Shown piece by piece: positions 34,726-42,205 of a stretch of DNA of 64,000 nucleotides. Source of the DNA: Promicromonospora sp049532985. Its GTDB lineage: Bacteria > Actinomycetota > Actinomycetes > Actinomycetales > Cellulomonadaceae. How positions within the stretch are numbered: the stretch's first letter is position 1; every line of letters starts with the position of its first letter. Where the stretch lies: contig NZ_CP186693.1 of the NCBI RefSeq assembly GCF_049532985.1, positions 4,650,001-4,714,000 of the forward strand, given 5' to 3'. The notes below the pieces were generated by a model. That model saw nothing but the letters and a program-made list of their open reading frames with translations, had not been told where the DNA came from and ran no database searches. The translations under genes were made by a program, and so were the position numbers.

Positions 34726-35416
34726 CGCCCTCCCTCCCCCGGACGGCCCCGGGTGATCGGCGCCTGACGCGGAACACGTGCTCCACCACGGCCATGGCGA
34801 GGAATCCGCCGCCACCCGCGACGGCCATCACCAGGTAGGTGTCCGGCATGCCCGCGAACGCGGCGAGCACGGCGGCGACCAGCATCCAGCCGCCCGCGGC
34901 CGCCATGCTCGGCGCCCCGAAGAGGAGGCCTCCCGCGATGTACATGAGGCCGACGATCAGGCACGCGAACCCGTTGGCGGCGACAGCCATCACCTCGGGC
35001 GACGCCCCGGCGTCACCCATGGCGCCCAGCATCACTCCGAAGGCCATGAACGCGAGGAACCAGGTCCACCCGTACAGGGCGCCGATCCGGGCGCTCGCAC
35101 CACGGGTCCCGGAGGTGCGCGTGATGCTGTGCACGATGGTGAAGACCATCGCACCGACGATGCAGCCCGCGAGCACCCAGCCCGCCCAGCCCGCCGGCGT
35201 CCCGGTCTCGCGCGCCGTGGTCCACATGGCCAGGTAGCCGACGAGCCACGCGAGGCCCCAGGCGCCGAACAGCAGGCGGCCGTCGGGCTCGGTCGCGTCG
35301 CGGGCCCGCTCCTGCTGCTCCCGGATCATCCGCAGGGTCTCGGCGGGGTCCAGCTCCGCGGCGCCCCCGGGGCGGTCGGGTCCGTCCGGTGTGCCCGACG
35401 TCGGGTCGCTCGCCAT
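34709..35416 (-). CDS. Integral membrane protein, first gene of the ABC exporter operon
   Basis: A 235-residue protein with a soluble N-terminus (AELDPAETLRMIREQQERA) and about six membrane helices, for example LLFGAWGLAWLVGYLAMW and GWVLAGCIVGAMVFTIVHSI. The arrangement resembles unnamed membrane partners encoded with helix-turn-helix regulators in actinobacterial exporter operons. ATG 35416 follows AAGGGTGGGG. Its function is unknown; it may sense the exporter's substrate or stress. Confidence 0.82.
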   Translation of the reverse strand: MASDPTSGTPDGPDRPGGAAELDPAETLRMIREQQERARDATEPDGRLLFGAWGLAWLVGYLAMWTTARETGTPAGWAGWVLAGCIVGAMVFTIVHSITRTSGTRGASARIGALYGWTWFLAFMAFGVMLGAMGDAGASPEVMAVAANGFACLIVGLMYIAGGLLFGAPSMAAAGGWMLVAAVLAAFAGMPDTYLVMAVAGGGGFLAMAVVEHVFRVRRRSPGAVRGREGGGQSA

Positions 35417-35434
35417 AGTGATCGCCCCACCCTT

Positions 35435-35463
35435 CAAACTAGTTTGCGTTACAAACCAGTTTG
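35435..35463 (-). promoter_or_regulatory. Twin palindromic operators of the ABC exporter operon
   Basis: CAAACTAGTTTG (35435-35446) is a perfect 12-bp palindrome; CAAACCAGTTTG (35452-35463) is the same with one change. Centres are 17 bp apart. They lie 19-47 bp upstream of the first gene start in a locally AT-rich stretch, where the promoter must be, so binding would repress. Confidence 0.8.
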
Positions 35464-35502
35464 ACGAGGAGCTGCCATCACCGCAAGGGGTTTTCCGATC
35501 GC

Positions 35503-36012
35503 TCAGGCAGACGCGAGCAGCACCAGGTCCTCGGACGGTGCGAGCGCACGTGCGCGCAGGATGTGCGACGCGGCGGCGAGAAGCCGCGCGTCCGCGTCAT
35601 GGGCCTGGACGGCGAGACCGAGCCTCTCGGCGAACCAGTCCGACACCTCGGCCCACGAGTAGAGCGAGGCCTTGCCCGAACCGACGGGACCCGGGAATCC
35701 ACCTGGTCCACGACGACCTGCGGCGAGAAGCCGAACGGATTCATGGGTGCGGCCTGCGCGCTCGGCGATCTGCCCGAGCGTCACCAGGTCCTCGTCCACG
35801 ATCGACACCGGACGCAGCCCGGCACGAACTACATCGTGGACCGCCGAGACGATCGCATCGAGGAGGCGAGGGGCCTCACGCGTCACGGCGACGTACCCCC
35901 GGCCACCCTCGGAACCTGGAGAACTGTCGTCGAGGCCGGCCTCGAAGAGCCGGTCGTAGTCAGCGTCCGAGACGTCCCTGTCGAGGACCATCGTGAATTC
36001 GTACACCGGCAT
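35503..36012 (-). CDS. HicB-like antitoxin with DNA-binding domain
   Basis: A 169-residue protein. The N-terminal half MPVYEFTMVLDRDVSDADYD then GGRGYVAVTREAPRLLDAIVSAVHDV has the partial RNase H-like HicB shape; the C-terminal half DEDLVTLGQIAERAGRTHESVRLLAAGRRGPG is a helix-turn-helix for autoregulation. ATG 36012 lies one base after the stop of the upstream partner (TGATATG), so translation is coupled. Recognised as a common actinobacterial pair member; the exact family name is uncertain. Confidence 0.72.
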   Translation of the reverse strand: MPVYEFTMVLDRDVSDADYDRLFEAGLDDSSPGSEGGRGYVAVTREAPRLLDAIVSAVHDVVRAGLRPVSIVDEDLVTLGQIAERAGRTHESVRLLAAGRRGPGGFPGPVGSGKASLYSWAEVSDWFAERLGLAVQAHDADARLLAAASHILRARALAPSEDLVLLASA

Positions 36013-36013
36013 A

Positions 36014-36241
36014 TCAGCCCTCCCCGTCATGCATGTGCCGCGCCACGAACCTGAGCAGGCGCCGCGCATGGTTGTCGGCGTCACGCGGCGTGGACCAGAT
36101 CGCCTCGGTCGCACCGCACACCCCACATTCCAGCATGCCCCAGCGGTGCCCGTTGTGTACCGGCACCACATCGATGGACTGCGGCAGGTCGCAGATCACC
36201 GCGTTGATCGGATTCTTCGGATGGCGCCCAGCACTGACCAT
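36014..36241 (-). CDS. HicA-like putative toxin with CxxC and WSTPR motif
   Basis: A 75-residue protein, MVSAGRHPKNPINAVICD... with HNGHRWGMLECGVCG and AIWSTPRDADNHARRLLRFV. The CxxC pair may bind zinc. The WSTPR...NHARRLLRFVARH tail is shared by small actinobacterial proteins encoded next to HicB-like genes and fits an RNA-binding dsRBD-like toxin (inference). ATG 36241 follows AGAGGTAGG. An in-frame ATG at 36328 would add 29 Cys-rich residues. The DNA just upstream is less GC-rich than the rest, hinting at transfer. Confidence 0.65.
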   Translation of the reverse strand: MVSAGRHPKNPINAVICDLPQSIDVVPVHNGHRWGMLECGVCGATEAIWSTPRDADNHARRLLRFVARHMHDGEG

Positions 36242-36448
36242 GCAATCGCAGCCTACCTCTCGTGTTGGATTTTGCCAACAGAACGGCGAGCTCGCAGACT
36301 GCTTGGCGACGTCAACTACACAGTGCATGCTGTCGTCTTTCTAGCTGGTTCGCATTCGTATCGGTTGTTTGTTGCTTATATGCAACGCCGCCCGCCCACC
36401 CGGGGCAAACCCGTGGAGGTGCACAGACCCACGCGATAGGTTCCCCAC

Positions 36449-37954
36449 GTGACCGACGAGAAGAGCACGAGCAGCGAGCAGACCGAGACCACCACGACGG
36501 CGTCGGGCGACGTGGCGGGAACGAAGAAACCGGAGCCTGCCGACGACCTCGTCACCACGCGGCACACCCTCCACACCCCGGACGGCGACCTCACCTACTC
36601 GGCGACGACCGGCCGCATCGTGCTGCGCCAGGAGGTCGTCAAGGACGAGAAGTACGACGGCCGCAAGCCCAAGGCCGAGGTCTCGATCACGTACTACACG
36701 CTCGACGACGCCGACGTGACCTCCCGCCCCGTGACCTTCGCCTTCAACGGCGGCCCCGGGTCGTCGTCGGTGTGGCTGCACCTCGGCGTGCTCGGCCCGC
36801 GCCGCGTCGACTCGGGCGACGTCGGCGACCTGACGGCGCCGCCCTACGGGCTGGTGGACAACCCGGAGACGCTGCTGCGTGTCTCCGACCTGGTGTTCAT
36901 CGACCCCGTCTCCACGGGCTACTCCCGCGCCGCCGAGGGTGAGCAGGCCACGCCGTTCCACGGGTTCACCGGCGACCTGGAGTCCGTCGGGGAGATCATC
37001 CGCCTGTGGACGAGCCGGCACGACCGGTGGATGAGCCCCAAGTTCCTCATCGGCGAGTCCTACGGCGGCACCCGCGGGGCGGGGCTGGCCGAGTACCTGC
37101 AGACACGGTTCGGCCTGTTCCTGAACGGCGTCATGCTCGTGGCCCCGGCGCTCAACATGGAGGCGCTGTTCGACGGCGAGCACTCCAACCTGCCGCACCC
37201 GCTGTTCCTGCCCGTGTACGCCGCCACGGCGCACTACCACGGCCTCCTCGGCGACCGGTCGCTCGACGACGTCGTGGCCGAGGCCCGGGACTGGGCCGGG
37301 ACCTACGCCTCCGTGCTGGCCCGCGGGGCGCGCGTGCCCGACGACGAGCGCGCCGCCGCCGTCACCAAGATCGCGTCCCTGACCGGGCTGGGCGAGGACT
37401 ACGTGGACCGCGCCAACCTGCGCCTGGAGCACACCCGCGTCTACGCGGAGCTGCTGCGGGCGCGGCGCCTGGTCACCGGTCGTCTCGACACCCGGTTCAC
37501 CGGCCCCGCGGACCACTACCTCCACGAGCAGATGCCGTACGACCCGTTCATCACGGCCATCTCCGGCCCCTACACGGCCGCGCTGCACCACTACCTGCGG
37601 GGCGAGCTCGGGTACGAGCACGACGCGGTCTACGAGGTGCTGTCCCACCACGTGCACCCGTGGTCGTACAAGGAGTTCGAGGGCAAGGCCGTCGACGTCG
37701 CCGACAGGCTCGCCACCGCGATGATCCTCAACCCGCACCTCCAGGTGCACATCGCCATGGGCCGGTACGACGGCGGCGTGCCGGTCGAGGCCATCGAGTA
37801 CAGCCTCGACCAGATGGCGATCCCTGCGTCCTACCGCGAGCGCATCGAGACGCGGGTCTACCCGGCGGGCCACATGATGTACATCCACCCGGAGTCCCGG
37901 GTGGCGCAGGCGGCGGACCTGGCGGCGTTCGTCCGCCGCGCGTCGAACCGCTGA
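36449..37954 (+). CDS. S10 family serine carboxypeptidase
   Basis: A 501-residue alpha/beta-hydrolase peptidase that would remove C-terminal residues at acidic pH. The oxyanion strand is FAFNGGPGSSSVWLHLG, the nucleophile S204 is in GESYGG, the Asp is probably in MGRYDGGVP, and the His is in YPAGHMMYIHPES. There is no signal peptide; the N-terminus is a Thr/Glu-rich tail, so it may act inside the cell. The GTG start has TAGGTT 6 nt upstream (leaderless). The 207-bp gap before it is AT-rich and holds only the HicAB-like promoter region. Confidence 0.92.
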   Translation: MTDEKSTSSEQTETTTTASGDVAGTKKPEPADDLVTTRHTLHTPDGDLTYSATTGRIVLRQEVVKDEKYDGRKPKAEVSITYYTLDDADVTSRPVTFAFNGGPGSSSVWLHLGVLGPRRVDSGDVGDLTAPPYGLVDNPETLLRVSDLVFIDPVSTGYSRAAEGEQATPFHGFTGDLESVGEIIRLWTSRHDRWMSPKFLIGESYGGTRGAGLAEYLQTRFGLFLNGVMLVAPALNMEALFDGEHSNLPHPLFLPVYAATAHYHGLLGDRSLDDVVAEARDWAGTYASVLARGARVPDDERAAAVTKIASLTGLGEDYVDRANLRLEHTRVYAELLRARRLVTGRLDTRFTGPADHYLHEQMPYDPFITAISGPYTAALHHYLRGELGYEHDAVYEVLSHHVHPWSYKEFEGKAVDVADRLATAMILNPHLQVHIAMGRYDGGVPVEAIEYSLDQMAIPASYRERIETRVYPAGHMMYIHPESRVAQAADLAAFVRRASNR

Positions 37955-37959
37955 CCGGC

Positions 37960-38025
37960 GCGGTCGGCAGGATGTCAGGTGATCGGCAGCCCGGGGTGCC
38001 GATCACCTGACATCCTGCCGACCGC
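37960..38025. repeat. 66-bp palindromic element, copy E4 (intergenic, perfect arms)
   Basis: Arms 37960-37988 and 37997-38025 are perfect 29-bp inverted repeats around GCCCGGGG. The half-sites GCGGTCGGCA and GTGATCGGCA are 19 bp apart, separated by GGATGTCAG. It begins 5 bp after the peptidase stop and could end its transcription. Confidence 0.95.
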
Positions 38026-38061
38026 CCAGCTTCGCTCAGGGCCGGCTGCTATAACGGGGCC

Positions 38062-38844
38062 GTGTCCTCACGTCGCCGCGTCGCCGCCGAGATCTGGATC
38101 GTGCTCGGGCTGAGCCTGGGCCAGTCCGCGGTGTATGCGCTCGTCAACATCGCCGCCCGGCTCACCGCCGGCACGCCGCTGGCGGAGCAGACCGCCACGC
38201 TCAACGCGAGCCGGTCCGAGCGCCCGTACCTCGACCTCGTCTACCAGCTCCTGGGCATCGGGTTCGCGCTGGTGCCGGTGGCGCTGGCGCTGTACCTGCT
38301 GAGCGAGCACGGTCGCAGCGCCGTCCGCCTGCTCGGCCTCGACCGGAGCAGGCCGGGCCGCGACCTCGGCTGGGGCGTCGCGCTGGCCGCCGCGATCGGC
38401 CTTCCCGGCCTCGCGTTCTACGCCCTCGGCCGGGCGCTGGGCATCACGGTGGAGGTGCAGGCCAGCGCCCTGGACACCCACTGGTGGACCGTGCCGGTGC
38501 TGCTGCTGAGCGCGTTCCAGAACGGCCTGCTCGAAGAGGTGATCGTCGTGGGCTACCTCTACGAGCGCACGCGCGAGCTGGGCTGGAACCGGGTGAAGTT
38601 CGTCGTGGCCAGCTCGCTCCTGCGCGGCTCGTACCACCTGTACCAGGGCATCGGGCCGTTCCTGGGGAACGTCGTGATGGGCGTCGTGTTCTCGTGGTTC
38701 TACACGTCGCCCCGGTTCGCTGCCGCGGGCGGCCGGGGGCGGGTCGCGCCCCTGGTCGTCGCCCACACGCTGCTCGACGTGGTGGCGTTCGTCGGGTACG
38801 CCCTCGTGCCCGCCGAGTGGCGCGAGGCCCTCGGCATCCGGTGA
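38062..38844 (+). CDS. CPBP family intramembrane metalloprotease (Abi-type)
   Basis: A 260-residue membrane protein with about seven helices. The glutamate pair is in LLEEVIVVGYLYERTREL, the second motif is LRGSYHLYQGIGPFLGN (catalytic His), and the third is VAHTLLDVVAF. This subfamily has VVVGYL where classic members have FRG. Possible roles are prenyl-protein-like processing or self-immunity. The GTG start has TATAAC 6 nt upstream (leaderless). Confidence 0.9.
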   Translation: MSSRRRVAAEIWIVLGLSLGQSAVYALVNIAARLTAGTPLAEQTATLNASRSERPYLDLVYQLLGIGFALVPVALALYLLSEHGRSAVRLLGLDRSRPGRDLGWGVALAAAIGLPGLAFYALGRALGITVEVQASALDTHWWTVPVLLLSAFQNGLLEEVIVVGYLYERTRELGWNRVKFVVASSLLRGSYHLYQGIGPFLGNVVMGVVFSWFYTSPRFAAAGGRGRVAPLVVAHTLLDVVAFVGYALVPAEWREALGIR

Positions 38845-38948
38845 GGCCCGTGACCTCGGGCTGATCTGCCCGCGACCCGACAAGGACATTGCGGGCGCCA
38901 CTCCCGTCACCCGGTCATGTCCCAGCCAGCGGCTCTAGACTCCCGGGT

Positions 38949-41531
38949 ATGTCCAACCCGCGCACCGGAGGCGCCGACGCCGGTGCCCAGGTGTCGGAGG
39001 CACCGCAGGAGCCGTCGGCCTCGTCCGGCCTGGTCCGTGTCGTCGACACCCCTGAGGAGCGCGTGCGGCACCCGCGCGCGCTGCTCTGGATGATCGGGTG
39101 CGCCCTGGGCATCGCGGCCGTCATGGTCCTGTCGGTGGTGGCGCACGGCACCACGGCGGGCGTCACCGAGGACGTCCGGAGCTTCAACGACCTGCTGGCC
39201 ACGATCCTGTTCGTGCCCGTCGCGGTGCTGCAGGGCCTGGTCAGCCTGTTCGCGCCCGTCGCCGTGATGATCGAGCTCGGGGTCCGGCGCCTGGGCCGGC
39301 AGATCGTGGAGTCCATCGTCGCCGGCGTCACGGGCCTGCTGCTCGGTGTCCTCACCTCGCTGCTGGTGCAGCACCTGGGGTCGGACGAGCTGGTGCGCGG
39401 GCTGTCCGTGTGGGAGCGCGGCACCGGGTACGTGCTGACCATCCCGGAGTACGCCGTCGCCCTCACCGCGATGCTCACGGTGGCGGGACCCGCGACGCGC
39501 CGCCGGACGGTGCGCATCTCGTGGAACCTGATGTTCGCCGCCCTGCTGATCGTGCTGATCACGGGCCAGGTGTCGCTGCCGGGCGTGCTCCTGGCCCTGC
39601 TGCTGGGCCGGCTCGCCGGCTCGGCCGTGCAGTACGTGTCGGGCACGCGCAGCGAGCGCGCCTACGGCCCCGACCTCGTCGAGGCGGTCCGGCGCGCCGG
39701 TTTCGCGCCGACGTCCCTGGCCCGGGTCCGCGACCTGTCCGACGGCACGGCCGAGAGCACGGCGAACGGCGCGGTGGCGCTCGGGCGGCGGGACGGCGGC
39801 ACCGTGCCGGGCGACCCCGCGGCCCTCGCCCTGAGCCGGGCCGGCGACAACCGCGTGTACGCCCTGTACTGCGACGACGAGGTGCGTCGCGACGTCGTGG
39901 TGCTCGACGGCGACCGGCAGGTGGTCGGCCTGATCACGCGCCTGTGGCGGGCCCTGCGGCTGCGGGGCATCGAGGGCCGCGCGGCGATCTCGCTCAAGGC
40001 CGTGGCCGAGCGCACCGTCCTGCTCTCGTACGCCGCCAGCGCCGCGGGCGTCCGCACACCGCGGCTCCTGGGCATCGGCGAGTTCGGCGACTCGATCGTG
40101 CTCGTCATGGAGCACGCCTCCCCGGCGGTCTCGCTCCGCGACCTGCCCGACGACGAGGTGCACGACGACGTGCTGGCCGAGGCCTGGGAGCAGCTCGGCC
40201 GGGCGCACGCCGCGGGGCTGACGCACCGCGCGCTCACCCAGGACGTGCTGCTCATGCACCGCGACCAGGTGCCCGGCAGCGGGGGCGCCGGGTGGGGCGA
40301 GGGCCGCCCGCACGTGTGGATCACCGGCTGGGAGCAGGGCGACATCGCGTCGTCGCCGCTGTCGCGCCGCCTCGACCTGGTGCAGATGCTCGCGCTCCTC
40401 GGGCTCCGCGTGGGCCCGCGCCGCGCCGTGGCCTCCGCCGTCCGCGCCCTGCCCGACGCCGACATCGCCGCCATCGGGCCCCTGATCCAGTCGATCGCCC
40501 TGCCCCGGAGCACGCGGGAGGAGGTACGCCGCACGAAGGGTCTCCTGGGCGAGCTGCGCGGCGCCCTGGTCGAGCGGCTGCCGGAGGCGAGCGTGCAGCC
40601 GCAGCGCATCTCCCGGTTCAGCGCCCGCACGGTGCTCACCACGACGCTGATGATCGTCGTCGTCGCGGTGGTCGTGACCACCATCAACTTCAACCAGATC
40701 GCGCAGGCCGTGCGGGAGGCCAACCCGTGGTGGATCGCGGTGGCGTTCGCGCTGGCCGTGACCACCTGGTTCGGCGCCGGGCTCACGCTCGTCGCGTTCT
40801 CCCCGGCGCGGGTGCCGATCGCGCGGGCCACGTTCACGGCCGCCGCCGGCTCGTTCGTCGCGCTGGCGGCTCCGGCAGGCATCGGCCCGGCGGCGCTCAA
40901 CCTGCGGCTCCTCACACAGCGGGGCGTCTCGGTCTCGATGGCGGTGGCGACCGTCGCGCTGGTGCAGGTCTCGCAGTTCGTGGTCACCGTCGTGCTGCTC
41001 GTGGTGCTGGCGATCTTCACGGGGTCGGGGGCGCTCGTGGAGCTGCCGTCGCCCGCCGTGCTGTTCACGCTCGCGGGGGTCGCGCTCGCCGTCGTGGCCA
41101 TGCTGCTGGTGCCGAAGGTGCGCCGCTGGGTGGTGGGCTTCATCGGCCCCCGGCTGCGCCAGGTCTGGCCCCGGCTGGCCCAGATGCTGAGCCACCCCGG
41201 CCGGCTGGCGCTGGGGGTGGCGGGCAACCTGGTCATGACGCTCGGCTACATCGTCGCGCTGTGGTGCTGCCTCGCCGCGTTCGGGGAGTCGCTGTCGCTG
41301 GTGGACATCGCGCTCGTCAACCTCGTGGGGAACGCCCTCGGGGCGCTCATCCCGACGCCGGGCGGACTGGGCGGCGTCGAGGGCGCCCTGACGGCGGGCC
41401 TGTCGGCCGCGGGCGTGCCGGCCACCATCGCCTTCTCGGCCACCATCCTGTACCGCCTGTGCACGTACTGGGGCCGGGTGCCGATCGGCTGGGTCGCGAT
41501 GCGCTATCTGGAGCGCAAGGGCGACCTCTAG
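38949..41531 (+). CDS. Flippase-like (LPG synthase transmembrane/UPF0104) protein fused to a kinase-like domain
   Basis: An 860-residue protein. Residues about 40-230 hold membrane helices, residues 240-560 a soluble region with kinase-like features (LLSYAASAAGVRTPRLLGIG, IVLVMEHA, GRAHAAGLTHRALTQDVLL), and 565-850 the flippase-like helices (VALAAPAGIGPAALNLRLL, GALIPTPGGLGGVEGALTAGL). The His-Arg-Asp-like loop reads THRALTQ, lacking the catalytic Asp, so a pseudokinase that senses or carries lipid is possible. ATG 38949 has TAGACT 7 nt upstream. It probably moves a lipid-linked substrate. Confidence 0.85.
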   Translation: MSNPRTGGADAGAQVSEAPQEPSASSGLVRVVDTPEERVRHPRALLWMIGCALGIAAVMVLSVVAHGTTAGVTEDVRSFNDLLATILFVPVAVLQGLVSLFAPVAVMIELGVRRLGRQIVESIVAGVTGLLLGVLTSLLVQHLGSDELVRGLSVWERGTGYVLTIPEYAVALTAMLTVAGPATRRRTVRISWNLMFAALLIVLITGQVSLPGVLLALLLGRLAGSAVQYVSGTRSERAYGPDLVEAVRRAGFAPTSLARVRDLSDGTAESTANGAVALGRRDGGTVPGDPAALALSRAGDNRVYALYCDDEVRRDVVVLDGDRQVVGLITRLWRALRLRGIEGRAAISLKAVAERTVLLSYAASAAGVRTPRLLGIGEFGDSIVLVMEHASPAVSLRDLPDDEVHDDVLAEAWEQLGRAHAAGLTHRALTQDVLLMHRDQVPGSGGAGWGEGRPHVWITGWEQGDIASSPLSRRLDLVQMLALLGLRVGPRRAVASAVRALPDADIAAIGPLIQSIALPRSTREEVRRTKGLLGELRGALVERLPEASVQPQRISRFSARTVLTTTLMIVVVAVVVTTINFNQIAQAVREANPWWIAVAFALAVTTWFGAGLTLVAFSPARVPIARATFTAAAGSFVALAAPAGIGPAALNLRLLTQRGVSVSMAVATVALVQVSQFVVTVVLLVVLAIFTGSGALVELPSPAVLFTLAGVALAVVAMLLVPKVRRWVVGFIGPRLRQVWPRLAQMLSHPGRLALGVAGNLVMTLGYIVALWCCLAAFGESLSLVDIALVNLVGNALGALIPTPGGLGGVEGALTAGLSAAGVPATIAFSATILYRLCTYWGRVPIGWVAMRYLERKGDL

Positions 41532-41587
41532 GGCGTGTCCGCGCCGGCGGCGCCGGGGGCCCGGCAGCGCGCCGTCCGGGACGTGCT

Positions 41588-41619
41588 AAGGCCCGGCCCC
41601 TCGGGAAGGGCCGGGCCTT
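41588..41619. terminator. Bidirectional terminator between the flippase-like and HU genes
   Basis: AAGGCCCGGCCC and GGGCCGGGCCTT pair perfectly (12 bp) around an 8-nt loop, between two convergent genes. Confidence 0.92.
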
Positions 41620-41649
41620 CGCGTCGCTGTCACAATCAGCGGCGAAGCG

Positions 41650-41931
41650 TCACTTCGCGACGGCCTTCTTCAGCAGCGAGCCGGCGCTGATCTTGACACC
41701 GAAGTTCGCCGGGATCGAGATCTCCTCGCCGGTGCGCGGGTTGCGGCCCGTGCGGGCGGCACGCTCGACGCGCTCGGCCGAGAGGAAGCCCGTCACCTTG
41801 ACGGCCTCGCCCTTGGCGAGCGACTCGATCAGCACCTCCTGGAAGGCGTTGAGCGCGGCCTCGGCCTCGGACTTGTTGATCTCAGCCTTGCTGGCGATGG
41901 CCGAGACGAGCTCGGACTTGTTGAGCGACAT
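41650..41931 (-). CDS. hup: DNA-binding protein HU
   Basis: A nucleoid protein that bends DNA as a dimer. The protein has 93 residues, the short form without the Lys/Ala-rich tail common in actinobacteria. MSLNKSELVSAIASKAEINKSEAE forms the helical dimer part, and GRNPRTGEEISIPA is the DNA-gripping arm. ATG 41931 has GAAGGGA upstream. The 274-bp gap beyond it, up to the MFS gene, contains the divergent promoters and a single ATCGGCAGGA half-site but no gene. Confidence 0.97.
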   Translation of the reverse strand: MSLNKSELVSAIASKAEINKSEAEAALNAFQEVLIESLAKGEAVKVTGFLSAERVERAARTGRNPRTGEEISIPANFGVKISAGSLLKKAVAK

Positions 41932-42205
41932 GCGGTTCCCTTCTTCGGTCACGTCGTGCGGCGGTACCCGCCCGACGACGAGGCCCCATACTGCCAGCAG
42001 ATCGGCAGGAATTCGCGGACAACGGGCACTTCTACGGCGAGTCGTGGGTAACTTTCCGCTCTCAGAGGACACGAACCTGTGTACGAGCCTGTGGACGACG
42101 AGGCAGCACGGCCCTCCGGAGGCACGTCAGGCCGCACTATCCGATGACTTCAGCAACCCAGAGCGGTCTACCGTTCCGGTAACGCCATGCCGATGAGAGG
42201 AAATC

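Noticed and set aside
34750..34768. Possible further 66-bp element at GGGTGATCGGCGCCTGAC
   Set aside because: Only one half-site; no 19-bp partner or mirrored arm nearby.
42000..42012. ATCGGCAGGA half-site upstream of HU
   Set aside because: No mirrored arm within 100 bp; insufficient to call an element.
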